This document shows positions 1 through 10,951 of a DNA stretch of 64,000 bases, one piece after another (position 1 is the first letter of the stretch; each line of letters opens with the position of its first letter). This stretch comes from Pleurodeles waltl. Lineage: Eukaryota; Chordata; Amphibia; Caudata; Salamandridae. The translations under genes were made by a program, and so were the position numbers. The stretch is taken from assembly GCF_031143425.1 (NCBI RefSeq), contig NC_090437.1, positions 842,841,978 through 842,905,977 of the forward strand, written 5' to 3'. Under the pieces are notes generated by a model. It searched no databases. It was given only the letters and a program-made list of their open reading frames with translations, and was not told the origin of the DNA.

Positions 1-560
1 AAATCAACAAAACATAAGTAGGTCGGAGTCCCCTTTGCTTTTGCTCTGTTGATGATCAGTCCCAGTGCCATACGATTTGTTAATGCTACTTGGTGAAGCC
101 GGTCTGATTTAGGGGCAAAATATTTTTATCTGCGATCCAGGCTTCTAAGTGTTTTAGCACACAGGATGAGAAGTACTTGAGGTCAACATCTAGAGGAGCA
201 ATTAGTCTGTAGTTGCTTGGGGAAGCCGGGTTCCCACCCTTAAATGTGGGGTGGATTATGGAGCCTTTCCAGGATTCTGGGACAGAGCCTGTTGTAAGCA
301 CCTCGTTGAACATTGCAGCCAGAAAATTGGCCCATCTTTCCATTTCCTGTTTAAATAATGCTTGCGGTAAGCCGTTTCGGCCAGGGTCACAATCCGTTCG
401 TGATTTTCCAATGATTTTTAATAGTTCTGTTGCCGTAAATTTCAAAACGTCAGGAGCATTGGGATCCCAGTTGAAGATGTGCGCCTGGATTTGATTAATC
501 AATCTATTGAGTTACCAGTCTGAGCCTGACTCAGTTGCTAAAAGAGCTCTTCACACTCTA
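1..560 (-). mobile_element. Non-LTR retrotransposon (LINE) reverse transcriptase fragment
   Basis: The minus strand from about 550 down to 86 reads as the N-terminal part of a LINE reverse transcriptase. A D/N-G-L-P substrate-pocket block is followed by 'SVPESWKGSIIHPTFKGG' and 'SNYRLIAPLDVDLKYFSS', matching the fingers region of CR1/L2/jockey-type enzymes, then 'LNQTGFTK'. A stop follows at about 84-86, but reading resumes one frame over toward base 1 ('INRAKAKGTPTY'), so there is a frameshift and the element runs off the left edge. The frame can also be followed, with stops, upstream of 502 to about 560. There is no endonuclease or 3' tail in view. This is a decayed fragment, not a host gene. 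The exact clade (CR1, L2 or relative) is uncertain. Confidence 0.75.
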
Positions 561-984
561 GAGGTTAAACATGCATTAATGTTCTACATCTATAGAACAA
601 AAGAGTTCAGGAAAACTAAACAGCTTTTAATAGCTTTTTCATCACCACACAAAGGTAATCCAGTATCCAAAGCAGCATAGCTAGGTGGATAGTTAAATGT
701 ATTCAGATTTGTTATTCTAAGCAAAACAGTAACTTCCTGTCACTCCCAAAGCGCACTCTAACAGGAAGAAGGGAGCTTCTATGGCTTTCCTTCTGAGCAT
801 ACCCATAGCTCACATTTATAGAGCAGCTACATATTCTACACTACATACATTTACAAAACATTATTGCGTAGATGTACTTCAGCAGCCAGTGTATGCCAAA
901 CAGTACCGAGAACACTTTTCCAATCAACTGCAACTCCCACAGGCTACCCACTGCTTTCATGGAGGGACTGTTTTACAGTCTATT
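561..984. other. Unassigned interval
   Basis: No coding frame with recognisable motifs and no clear repeat structure were seen. Short frames here lack any family signature. Confidence 0.4.
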
Positions 985-1445
985 CAGAACATGTGCATCT
1001 ACAGCCACACATGCCATTGAACAGAAAATGTTACTTGCCCAGTAAGCATCTGTTTGTGGCATGTATTGCTGTAGATTTACATGCACCCTCCCTCCTGAGT
1101 GGTTTTTATATTTTCATATAGTTGTACATATGTAGATACATTTCCATGGACATCTCTTTTCTCTATACTTCATCCACACTCCTTTTCTCACCCTCCTGTA
1201 GGGAAACAGTATAACAAAAAACTCAATGTCCATGCGCAGTATCACCGAGAAGGGGGAGTCACTCGATCCTGTGAATCCAAAATGCTTCTTTAAAGAAAAA
1301 CAACTTGCAACACTATGAACTCAACACTAGATGACAGGAGCATGCAGAACTACGGGCCACAAACAGATGCTTACTGGGTATGTACCATTTTCCATACATG
1401 TGAACACTCACATTGAGCCCTAGAAACAATAGATGTGCACAGCAT
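985..1445. repeat. Foldback repeat with inverted arms
   Basis: A 23-bp perfect inverted repeat links 1038-1060 (CCCAGTAAGC...TTGTGGC) with 1356-1378. Similarity continues outward more loosely on both arms: an AAAATG-TAC block next to the core, then ATGTGCATC-like sequence. The arms are therefore roughly 80-100 bp around a centre near 1207. This is the structure of a foldback or MITE-like element whose outer ends have decayed. No transposase, terminal signature or target duplication was identified. Confidence 0.55.
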
Positions 1446-1544
1446 ATCTCTGGTTCCTACAGGAGATTAGTCTAATCCATACAAAGACTTATAGATAACA
1501 TCACTGGTGGCATCTCAAATACATCCTTCATGACATGGCTGTGT

Positions 1545-1935
1545 GTGGCGTGGGGCTGGCCAGGGGGCTTGGTGTCTGGCTAGGCCCATTGCCCAACCCC
1601 CAGCAAGCGCCTAAGACCCTGTAGGTGCAAACCCCGCTGCACACTCCTTTTGGGTGTGCTCAGCATGTAGTTGAATGCAGGCCATGGCCTTTGGCCAGGC
1701 CCTACGCTCAAACCCCACATGAGCACTCAGCCCGTTGTAGGCACCCAACCTCGCTCTATATACAACCCATGGCTGTGCATAGCTCGGGGTTGGTGGCAGG
1801 CCTAGCCTCTAGCCAAGCCCTATGCCCAACTCCTCATTGGTGCACATCCTCCTTCCTGAATTTAGTTTCCAACAGTGCACAGCAAGGTTGCACGCAGGGT
1901 GCTGGTTTTGGCCAGGCCCTGTGCCCAATCCCACG
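1545..1935. repeat. Degenerate GC-rich tandem repeat, unit about 115 bp
   Basis: A motif of the form 'ggttggtggcaggcctggcc' followed by 'tatgcccaactcc' recurs near 1549, 1670, 1785 and 1900, giving about four diverged units. Open frames through this block are a by-product of the repeat and carry no domain. Confidence 0.5.
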
Positions 1936-2114
1936 GCAACTACCCTCACAAAACTCCACCTCCCATGTATGTTTTTTTTTTTTCTTCTTCACTGTACCAT
2001 GGTACTCCTGTGGTGCCACCACTCAAATGACACTTCCATGGTACTTTGGGACTGTGCAGGCTCACCCAATGAAGCTGGCCTATCAAATTGCTGGTGCCAG
2101 GCTACTTTAAGTTT

Positions 2115-2463
2115 TTTACACCTTCCCCAAGTTTGTTTAGGTTGGATTGGGAATAGTAAATGACACCCTTTTAGTGTCCAAAACGTTCCCTGAGTTGGTT
2201 TATATTGGAGTGGGAATCATCAATGTCATCCTTTTAGTGTCCAACACCTGCTTTAAATTGGTTTATATTGGAGTGGGAATAGCAAATGTCAACGTTTTTA
2301 GTGCCTAGCACGTTCCCTGAGTTGGTCAACTTTTTAGCACCCAACACCTTCTCCAAGTTGATTTACATTGGAGTGGGAATAGAAAAGGTCACCCCTTTTG
2401 GTGTCCAACACCTTCCCCACGTTTGTTTAGATTGGAGTGGGAATAGCAAATTTCACCTCTTTA
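2115..2463. repeat. Minisatellite, unit about 62 bp
   Basis: Units begin with variants of 'aacaccttccccaagttggt' and contain 'attggagtgggaatagcaaa' and 'cccttttagtgtcc'. Starts lie near 2118, 2179, 2241, 2307, 2342 and 2407. Spacing is about 62 bp, apart from one shortened unit of about 35 bp starting near 2307. The array stops directly at the TTA that precedes the Harbinger terminus. Confidence 0.75.
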
Positions 2464-2990
2464 GGGCCTGATTGCGAGTTTGGACCGCCAGGCCCCCATA
2501 GTGGCGGCCGCCAAAAGACCACCATATATATTATGAGTTATACAGGCAGCCAAAAAAGTCATACCACCAGTACCATGGAAGGTGGGAAATAGGCGGTCCG
2601 ACTGACAGCCCGTCGGCCAACCACCAACAGTATTACAAGTTCAAAGCCACAGTAGCGGACAGCCATGGCGGTCCACCAATGGCGATCAGAACCACAGCAG
2701 TTCGTGGTCAGTACAGTAAAACAGAACTGCACTTTGGATGGATTTGAAACAACACAGCTGACACACATTGCTACACCTGCCACGACTGCAAAGCACACTA
2801 TAAAACACCCACCTGTACACAAGTACTTAAGCCAGAGCGCATTATCAAAAAAGTTAAACTATAGAATAGGCACCCCTCCAACTTTCCCTAAACCCATATA
2901 CCACACCCTTAACACACTTTAATTTCCAATTACATCCATTTGCGCCTCCCAACTTCATAATCTCATCGTAACCTGTTAATTTCTTACTAT

Positions 2991-3374
2991 TTGTTTTATC
3001 ACCCCTGGAAAAATCTCTGTTTCACTAAAGATGAGTTGAGATTCAAGGTGGATGAAATCAGTAGAGTAGACCCACATTTATTTAGAGCCCAAGTCCAGCA
3101 CACTTCTATCGCCAGGAAAATGGAAATGTGGCAAAGGATAGTTGAGAGAGTGAGTTCTGTAGGTCCCACCCCGAGCACAAGGGAGGACATCAGGAAGAGT
3201 TGGAATGACCTAAGGGGGAAGGTCCGTTCCATGGTATCCAGGCACCAGCTGCAGGTCCAGAAGACTGGTGGTAGTGCCTCCCTCATCCCTTACAACTCAC
3301 ATCCTGGGAGGAGAAGGTCTTGGCCGTCCTGCATCCTGAGGGATTGACAGGAATACCTGGGAGAGTGGCGTCTG
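2991..3374 (+). pseudogene. Harbinger Myb/SANT-like DNA-binding protein, exon 1 (decayed)
   Basis: The frame reads 'FTKDELRFKVDEISRV' followed by 'RKMEMWQRIVERVSSVG', then 'DIRKSWNDLRGKVRSMV'. This is the three-helix Myb/trihelix-like module of Harbinger accessory proteins, with tryptophans at conserved spacing. In that family the accessory protein escorts the nuclease to the nucleus and binds the element ends. The original frame breaks near 3290: a stop is reached at 3345-3347, while the adjacent frame continues with 'LAVLHPEGLTGIPG' up to the donor GGTAAGT at 3373-3379. A one-base frameshift therefore separates the two halves. The start is uncertain; no Kozak context was used. Confidence 0.65.
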
Positions 3375-3469
3375 GTAAGTCACAACACAAAAATATGTCA
3401 CCAAAATGTATTGTCATGCATGCTCACTGCTCACCTTTTGCCACCTTCATTGTCACCCCTGTCTGGCAT

Positions 3470-3474
3470 CTCAC
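3470..3474. other. ERV target-site duplication, left copy
   Basis: CTCAC sits immediately before the TG of the left LTR and matches the five bases immediately after the CA of the right LTR (11857-11861). An exact 5-bp duplication fixes both element boundaries. Confidence 0.9.
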
Positions 3475-4393
3475 TGTTTTGCTTTACTGCTGACTGAGCC
3501 AAAATACACACACTGAGAGGAGTCGAAAAGATTCTCTGGAATGCACCTTTTATTCTGAAGCAGACATTTATTATATATTTTTGCAAGGCTTGTGAAGGAA
3601 GGCCTGTATAGCCAAAAGTGTACTTTTAAAATGTGCAACAATGAAGTAAGACCATGTACAAAGAATCTTCAATCTATGAACAGCAAATATATACAGGCAA
3701 GGATACAAACAACTATATTGATATATGTATATATATATGCATACAAAATGCAAAGCAAATAATTAATAAAAATGCATCACTGTAGGGCATGTCTGGTGCT
3801 TCATCTTTCACCTGCCAGCAAGTTGTTGACCCCGGTTTGACCTCAACGTGAAAGAGAGATCTCTACTCTCACAGGAAACATATCAGGCATTCGAAGTCTA
3901 AATCCTGATTGAGGTCTCTGAATCTTCCACTGTCAACCTGGGTCTCTTATGTACCTTAAACAACGTGAAAGGAGCTTTCTGGAAAAAACCCTCCCGCTCA
4001 GTAAGAAGTATTAAAAAATGCTGGCTATTTTAGGTGAGCTTTGAAAGAAACAAGTTGGAACTTGGCCAAAATCCCAAGGTATCTTTCCCAAAACTGAACC
4101 GTTCTCTGCTGTACCATAAACATCAGTCTAGTACATACCTATCTTGCTAACTGACTTCCCCACGTTATGTTCTATCCCTTCGGTGAGAAAAGAACACGCA
4201 GAATAGAAAACACATTGCATAACATGTTTTGTACGGAAAACTACTCGCACTATAACGTGGCAGTGAAGATAAGACTGAGCTGACTATAAAATAGAGTCTG
4301 TAACTGATGACCACTAATGTGACGGTGGACAGATAAGCCAAGTGCAAAGTGGTGCGACATGAAGTCAGTGGTCAAAACACAAATATCACTACA
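3475..4393 (-). repeat. ERV 3' LTR (919 bp)
   Basis: It begins TGTTTTGCTTTACTGC and ends ATATCACTACA on the plus strand, matching the LTR at 10952-11856. Over the first 300 bases the two differ at roughly a dozen positions plus small indels, so divergence is a few percent. On the minus strand, two AATAAA-type signals fall at about 3549-3577, about 75-100 bp before the LTR end, consistent with a polyadenylation signal. A short (TA)n stretch occurs near 3718-3740. Confidence 0.9.
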
Positions 4394-5788
4394 TTCCGCC
4401 CTTTGACCAGTGACTCGTGTAGCCTATAGGTTTAAAATCAACTTTTTGCGGTCTAAACATTGCAAGCAGATTAGGAATACACTGTACACAGCAACATAAT
4501 GATATAATAAGAGCTAATATCACAAAAATTCCACCCAAAACTTTCCGTAATTGTCCGAAATCAGGTAACCACTGAAACAACCAGTCCCATTATACCTGAT
4601 CCATATCCTGTTTTACCCCTTTCACTAATGTATGTAGTGTTATCAATGTGGGCCTGGATAGATTTAGAGTGGTCAGAAAGGTTAAAACAACACATGCCTT
4701 CAAGTTAATTGCAACAATGATTATGTTTTAGCAAAAGGTAGGCTACAGCAGCCCTGTTTTGTAATGCAGCTTTTTTAGTACCACGCACATCTAATAAAAT
4801 TCAGATAAAGCAATAGAAGTATGGTTAATATTTGTAACTATTAGACAAGCTAACTTGTTTATCACCCTAGTATTGTATACAGCTAAACCAGAATCACCTG
4901 CAATAGAAAGACTTAAGCTTAGATACACTGTTTGGGATAATAATTGAATATCTGAATCACAATTTCCATCTATTTGCATAGTGTCTCTAGGTTAACATGT
5001 ATTCTTAGTAGAGTAGTAGAGTTAGATGGAAACACCATAAGTCCCAGGCATGTGAAAGTACATGACCAGCCTGTTTTGTTAGCTGGAATGTAGGTAAAAG
5101 TAAGGTTTCCACATGAGAACAGCCAGCCAACTGGAAACTTGACACGTTTATTGTGACTGGCAGCATTCACTATATGATGACAAGCCATGTGATACGTCAT
5201 GTTTTTACAATGTCTGTCCATTCTGTAAAAGCACACAACTCTGTGTTCCCATGGTATGTTTTGAGAAGTTTATGGTTTTTTTTCTACACGCAATTGAATG
5301 CATTTTCCAACGTCACGAGAATTGCAGGACAAGTAGTAACACACGTCACCGGTATTAATGTTGTATGTAATTATCTGAGCGAGATTGTCCTACTTCTCAT
5401 CAACTGTTTCCTGACAGTCCCGGCAATACTCATAGGGACTGAAGTGGGTTTCCTCGTCATGTTCTTGCACATCTTTATCCTGGTTAGTGGCATTGACAAT
5501 TTCTAACAAGATGCTTGTTGGTATGGCAATCAAACACGTTAACAATTCATCCACGTTGATTTTCATGGCACCCATGCAGAAGTCAGATCTGTTGAGCACG
5601 GTCTGCGCCAAATGAATGCAAATGTTATCAATCTGATGCAGTAAAGGTGTTGCCCGACGTGGTTGATCAATCCAGTTGAGGTTGGGGGTGTTAGGTCTTT
5701 CCCGACCCCTCATGCACACGCCCAAAAGGAGACCACACAGCACACTCACTACAAAGACAAGCTTTAGTATGATCTGTAAAAGAAACAA
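4389..5788 (-). pseudogene. env: ERV env remnant (SU and TM)
   Basis: The N-terminus near 5788 begins with a hydrophobic signal-like stretch ('ILKLVFVVSVLCGLLLG'). The middle (4970-5236) is cysteine-rich with several N-glycosylation sequons (NMT, NLT, NKT, NST). Near 4684-4770 a TM-type block carries 'LQNRAAVAYLL', followed by a CX6CC spacing of cysteines. These resemble the LQNR immunosuppressive-domain region and disulfide motif of gamma-type TM proteins. An in-frame stop TAA (complement of 4705-4707) lies inside CX6CC, and the membrane anchor ('ILALIISLCCC') at 4389-4580 is in another frame. The last anchor codons overlap the LTR edge. Clearly non-functional. Assignment to env is firm; the gamma-type label rests on two motifs. 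Confidence 0.75.
4394..4404 (-). promoter_or_regulatory. ERV polypurine tract
   Basis: Directly upstream of the 3' LTR on the minus strand lies AAAGGGCGGAA, a short purine-rich run interrupted by one C. It is in the position of the plus-strand primer for reverse transcription. Confidence 0.6.
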
Positions 5789-5789
5789 G

Positions 5790-6409
5790 TATGATCATTC
5801 TCTCAAATAACATTTATCAGCTGGAATTAGTTCCCATTTTTCCTTTCCTGGTTTCATGATTAGCAGGACATTATTGGGGCCCTTTGCTATAATTTATGCA
5901 GGTTCTGGAGGGCCATTTGGGGATTCCACCCACACTTTAGCACCAGGGTTTTTGTCAGTTGAACCAAAACCTCCTTCCCTCCCCACATACAGTAAGAAGG
6001 GCAGTCCCCTACCTCAACAACCCTCCATACACTAGAATTATGACAAGTTGGGCAATCCTGTCTCCAATTTGTATGAATAAATCAGCTTCCCCACTGTTTA
6101 ACAGAATAGGTTTGATTTCTGCTTGGTAATCTGCTCAATCACTCCCCCTAAAATCTGAATACCTTTGAGGGCCAACCCAGATTTGGGAGCAATCAATCCA
6201 AAATGATCTGGGGGAATCTGTACTCCAACACCTGTTTCACACAGTGCTATGTCTTGTTGTTTTAGTCTGTAAGCGTGTAAAGCATGTAAGTCAAGACCTG
6301 CAGATTCGGGTGTGGCTCTGTAAGGAACTAAAGCTCCAGGTTTTATTTCCCAGTACGTGATGGCATTGGTGGCCACATGTGGTTGTATTTGCAAAACTGG
6401 AGTTAACAT
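5790..6409 (-). pseudogene. ERV dUTPase and pol C-terminal tail
   Basis: Reading leftward from 6409, dUTPase motif 1 appears as 'PESAGLDLHA', motif 2 as 'PKSGLALKG' and the motif 3 start as 'GGVI'. The frame then breaks, and the glycine-rich motif 5 reappears as 'GREGGFGSTD' near 5950-5985. The enzyme hydrolyses dUTP to dUMP and pyrophosphate. Beyond it, a short basic tail with 'PNGPPEPA' and a terminal 'YLRE' ends close to the env start, as expected for the C-terminus of an ERV-L-type pol. Its place after integrase is typical of ERV-L and unlike lentiviruses or betaretroviruses. Confidence 0.8.
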
Positions 6410-6559
6410 TCACATCAGGGGTATTTCAGCATTTGTTAATGGTCTTTTAGTCAGAATCTGGAGGGCTTCATTTAAATGCTCTCTCTATTTTTTCAAAGTT
6501 CCGTCACATAATTTTCGCAATTGGGCTTTCAGTAAGCCATTCATTCTCTCAACCAGTCC

Positions 6560-6988
6560 TCAGGCTTGTGGATAATAAGGGATGTGATATATCCACTCAA
6601 TATTGTGCTGAGAACAGTAGTCCTGCACTAATTTGCCTTTGAAGTGTGACCCATTGTCACTCTGAACCTGGAGTGGTACACCATAATATAACATTAACAG
6701 GTCCAAAGTTCTGATAGTATTGTGCTGAGTAGCACGTTTGCAGGGGACAGCAATCAGGTACCCAGAGTAAGTGTCCACTACGGTGCAGGCTTATTGACAC
6801 CTGTGACTAATCGGTAGTGGTCCAATGTAATTAATTTGCCATATCTGTCCTGGTAACTTTCCTTTCCCCAATTGACCTTTGACTGTTTGCAGGACAGATC
6901 TCTGTTTAGAGTGCTGACAAATAGGACATTGCAAAATCATAGTTTTTATCAAATCTAGGGGAATGTGCATCCCTCTAATCTCTGCCAA
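6560..6988 (-). pseudogene. pol: ERV integrase (zinc-binding end and catalytic core, broken)
   Basis: The first piece (6791-6988) has the CxxC part of the HHCC zinc finger ('CPICQHSKQ') and the leader to the core ('IWQINYIGPLP'), where the catalytic first Asp region begins (N in place of the usual D before Y-I-G-P). The second piece (6560-6778) continues with 'MDTYSGYL' and 'VQSDNGSHF', the second catalytic Asp, then ends at 'PYYPQA', just before the expected catalytic Glu helix. A stop separates the pieces. Integrase normally inserts proviral DNA; this copy cannot encode a full enzyme. Confidence 0.85.
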
Positions 6989-7024
6989 CCTGTATGTGGC
7001 TTTTTCTCCCAGGTGTCCACATTT

Positions 7025-7930
7025 TTAGCGTGCACATTTAGCCATCCCCACCAAGTCAGAATCCTGTGTTGCCACTTCTGCCTCTGAAATTTTGGCTTTG
7101 TCGTCTGCAAAGGAATTGAACCAGAGTTCTAGTGAGTCAATGGGACAATGAGCATCCACGTGATATACAGTAACGGTGCTTTGTTCTAACATTTCCCACA
7201 TTTCCTGACAGAACTCTTTGCCCCACACCTCCTTTGAGTGGATAAACCAGTTATGTGCATGCCATGTGGGAAGCCAAGTGGCTAACCCATTGGCAGTGGA
7301 CCAAGAATCAGTGTAAATATGACAAGTCCCAGGCAGTTCTTGCTTTAGGGCCTGATACACAGCGTACAACTTTGCATATTGGCTACTTTTTCCTTCTTCT
7401 GTAGTGGTCAACAACTTTTTGGTAACTGGGTTGTGTGACACTGCTTTCCAATGTCTTTTGGTACCCACGTATTTGGATGAACCATCCGTAAATCATACAT
7501 GCTTCCTATCCTCAGGGGACAAGGATTCAAATGGCGCACCCCATCTCACTCGTGACTCTTTTACCTGTGGTACCTCCTGCACCCTCTCCTCATCCTGTAC
7601 AGGGGCTTGTGACACCTGTTCATGTAGGGCTGCAGTGCCTGCCAGTCCTACTCGAGCCCTGTCTTGTATGTACCATTTCCAGCGTATGATACTAGCCTCT
7701 TGTGCATGTCCTATACGGTGAGATTTAGGTGAACTCATCACCCACTGCATGATTGGTATTTCAGGTCTCAGAATTAGATTATGACCTAATGTTATTTGCT
7801 CAGTATCCACTAGAGCCCAATAACAGACCAAAAGCTGTTTTTCAAAAGCAGTATAGCGCTCCCCAGAGTCAGGTAGTTTTCTAGTCCAAAACCCCAGAGG
7901 CACCCTCGTCCTTCCTTGTTTTTGCCACAT
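7025..7930 (-). pseudogene. pol: ERV RNase H and RT connection domain
   Basis: The piece at 7493-7930 contains 'LGFWTRKLPDSGERYTAFEK' and 'VCYWALVDTEQITLGH', the connection/tether region. The piece at 7025-7468 contains 'IYTDSWSTANGLA', a catalytic-Asp strand of RNase H, and 'YHVDAH' plus 'FNSFADDKAKI', the C-terminal active-site region (H and D). The two frames are separated by a stop near 7490. Order and sequence character match ERV-L-type pol. It would degrade the RNA strand during reverse transcription. Confidence 0.85.
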
Positions 7931-7933
7931 ACT

Positions 7934-9000
7934 TCAATTTGCATATTGTCCTTGAACAGTTACATGTAACTCAATGTCTCCCTCCTGCACTGGCCACAAG
8001 TCTAAAGCCGGTTGAATTGCTTCCTTTGCCAAGTCAAAATCACACTGCTGCTCTTCACCCCATTCAAACTCAGGTTTCTTTCTTGTCACTTTGTACAGAG
8101 GGGCCAAGATCTGACTCAAATGAGGGATGTGCTGTCTCCAAAAATCAAACAACCCAATAAATCTCTGCCTCCTGCTTAGTGAGGGGTATGGCAAGCTTGA
8201 AAATCTTTTGCTTAGCTTGCGGTAACACCTCTGTGTCCCTGATTCCACTGAATGCCTAGAAACTTCACATTTTGGGATAGGCCTTGTGTCTTATCTTTGT
8301 TAATCATCCACCCCTTACTCTGCAAGAGTTCCTCCACTCTCTCCAACTGAATCTGCATCTGTTCTTCAGGCTCTCCCTGAATCATCACATCATCAATGTA
8401 ATGGGTCAATTGCACACCTGGAATAACAGATACTTTATCCAGGTACTATGCCATCAGCTGGTGGCAGGTAGTGGGACTATGTATGTACCCTTGAGGCAAA
8501 GATAACATTCAAAACTGTCTTCCGCAGTGGGAAAATGAAAATTGTTCTTGACATTCTGGCACCAAGGGTATAGAGAAGAATGTGTTGGCAATGTCGATGG
8601 TGGCATGTATGTTTCTGTATTCGTTCAATCAAAGTGATGGTGTCTGGGACCGAGGCTGTCAAAGGGGGTGTATGTTTATTCAGCTCACGTTAATCAACTG
8701 TCATTATGTACCGCCCATCAGGTCGTTTAACCGGCCAGAGGGCATTGTTCCATTCTGTAGTAGTTGGAGCTATTACACCAGCCTCAATCACGTCTTTTAT
8801 AGTTTCACTTATTTCCTCATGCCCTCCAGGAATGCGGTACTGTTTCAAGTGAATTACTTTAGTTGCCAAAGGCACCTTCAATTGAGGAATTTTTAAACAG
8901 CCCACTCTCATAGCTGCCACTGAAATGTATCTTTTTGTTCCAAACTGATAACAGCCATCATCCAGATACAAAGTCATTCCTTTCAAAATGTCAATTCCCA
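7934..9000 (-). pseudogene. pol: ERV reverse transcriptase (multiple breaks)
   Basis: The RT opens inside the frame at 8690-9175 ('YRIPGGHEEISETIKDVIEA', then 'NNALWPVKRPDGRY'). It continues in disrupted form at 8477-8662, shows the catalytic 'YIDD' box at 8212-8415 ('THYIDDVMIQGE') with 'VKFLGIQWN' after it, and ends in 'LFDFWRQHIPHL' and 'LAPLYKVTRKKPEFEWG' at 7934-8248. At least three frame changes separate these blocks, so motif A (first catalytic Asp) was not located with confidence. RNA-dependent DNA polymerase of the provirus, inactive here. Confidence 0.85.
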
Positions 9001-9240
9001 GTATGTATTCCAAAAGATGCACAATCAGCACAGTATATTCTCTTTCTGCTGTTCTCCCTATTTTCATTTGTACTGTAGTTTGCACAGCGGGGATCTGCCT
9101 TCCCCCCAACCCTGTGATGGTATAATGTGGTCCGTTAAACTTCCTAGGGTTTCCATAAATCAAAGAGGCCTCCACCCGGTGTCAAATAAGGCTCGAACGT
9201 TTTGCAAATTTTTGTGTTTCCAATGTATTTCTAAATCAAC
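9001..9240 (-). pseudogene. pro: ERV aspartic protease (frameshifted after DTG)
   Basis: On the minus strand, 'VRALFDTG' at about 9176-9200 is the retroviral protease active site. One base is missing directly after DTG: the next block ('EASLIYGNP') is in a shifted frame and continues through 'GPHYTITGLGG' and 'YILGIDIL', the flap and C-terminal strand. RT follows in the same frame. Protease would normally process gag-pol. Confidence 0.75.
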
Positions 9241-9369
9241 ATGAAGTCTGTTATCTCGACAAGCCCAACTCTGTACCCGTGCTTGGCCAGTTTCTTAGTC
9301 TGATTTAAACCTGTCAATTTTTGCCTAAGTGAGGTCTGGATATATGCTTTCATATTTGGGAGCAGGCTC

Positions 9370-10890
9370 AACCCCAGTCTCAAAAGTTAACCAGTCACTG
9401 TCCAGGTTTTCCCCTCTCTCTCATGAGGAAATATTTCTCTCCCTTTCTTTTCCTTCCCCTGATAACTGAGACTGGCTCTGTGTTTCACACTTGTTATCTT
9501 GCTTTCTTACCTTTCTGCTGCCTTCCTTTCGATCCAAACCTCATTTGCAGTATATTTCCCACAAGCTTTTCGTATCTATCCCATCATTCTGTTCTTTCTT
9601 GACACCATCTTTTAGTAGCGCCATAAACATGTCTTTCCTGGATGCTGTTATCTGTGCAACCCTCAGACCTTAAAGTTCTCCCGGGTTTATCCCAAATTCC
9701 TAATTCACCTAACTCTCTGACCGTGTCTAGTACATCTTTCAAAGCCTGCCCTGTCTGATTGATTAATAAAGTCATAATTACTAGCTTATAGGCAGGTGGA
9801 GCAAGGTGAATTATTTTGTTTCTTATTGGCACAGTAAGAGGTCCATCTAACAATTGGTGTGAATTGCCCATGAAAATGGCAGATTTAATTGCTTCCTCCT
9901 TAATTATTTGCATTGCATCTCTTAAGGTATACCAGAGTTTCTCATTGGGAGGCCACTCTGAATCAGTGGGTTACTTCAGATTACATCCTTCAACAACGAT
10001 TTGTAACAAAGTGGTCTGGTGTTGTCCTTGAAAACCCCTGAACTGTTCCTGTATTACTAGGTCAGAACTTGCGAGAGTCCCCAATATCTAACATAACACC
10101 AGAAGCGCTGGTTTCAAACAATCTTATGACCCAAGCAAATCGGGACTTCCCTGTTCTCAGTTTAAAGCGATCCATAATGTCATTTACTTCTTGCTGAGTG
10201 TAATCTTCTAGAGCATGTAGTGCAACTCCTGCTAGATCTTGTGGTGTGTGGTGCAATTTACGTCTAAATATTGGCTGTGCACGCACTACATTTTGCACTT
10301 CTAAGTCCCCCTGTTCCCCACCTTTTTTACTCTCCTCATCACTAGAGTTTGATCGGTCACAGCTGGTCCAAACGCTACTATCCCAAGACGAATCTCGGCA
10401 CCAGTCCAAACCAGCATTAGCAATGACTAAATTAACCCTTTTCTGATTTATCCTTCCTTTACTTTTCTGATATATGTTTTGAGCTACTTTGATTGCAGCA
10501 AGTTCTGCAATGGTTTGATACGTGTCTGCCTTACCTAACATGGTGGCACTATTCTTTTAGTTCACAAGCTGCTTTTCCAATTGTTCATTCACCCTTTCTA
10601 ACTGTTTAAATTTTTCATGCATTTTTCTGTAGTCAGACAAAAGTATCCACCCTGTCTGCCAAGAACTGAAAGATCATTCCCTTATTCCGGTACTTTTTTA
10701 AGCGAGACCAAACATCTGATGAATCTGCTTTATTCAAACATTCATCGCAATTCTCTGATAAACCAGCAAAATATGAAAATTCATTAGCTAATACATCATA
10801 GGGTGCCCGGCACCATCCTGGAATTTGAAAAACACTCTGTTCACACACGTTTTTAGAAGCAGATGTTTTAGTGTTCTTGCTAAACATATT
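9370..10890 (-). pseudogene. gag: ERV gag (three broken frames)
   Basis: Translation could begin at the ATG ending at 10887, about 65 bp inside the 5' LTR edge ('MFSKNTKTSASK'). Frames at 10633-10887, 10062-10541 and 9584-9913 run in order on the minus strand. They contain capsid-like helical stretches such as 'VALHALEDYTQQEVNDIMDRF' in part and 'LKDVLDTVRELGELG'. No CCHC zinc knuckle was found between 9370 and 9580, although the sequence there is Lys/Arg-rich. Identification rests on position between LTR and protease and on the helical, charged composition, not on a diagnostic motif. Confidence 0.65.
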
Positions 10891-10931
10891 TTCACTTTTA
10901 AATGTACACTTTCAACCTATAACCCTTTCCA

Positions 10932-10949
10932 TCAGCTGATTTACGCCAA
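10932..10949 (-). promoter_or_regulatory. ERV primer-binding site (tRNA not identified)
   Basis: Just inside the 5' LTR, the minus strand reads TTTGGCGTAAATCAGC. The TGG expected to pair with the tRNA CCA end lies three bases from the LTR edge. The following bases do not match a tRNA I can name. Confidence 0.4.
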
Positions 10950-10951
10950 AG

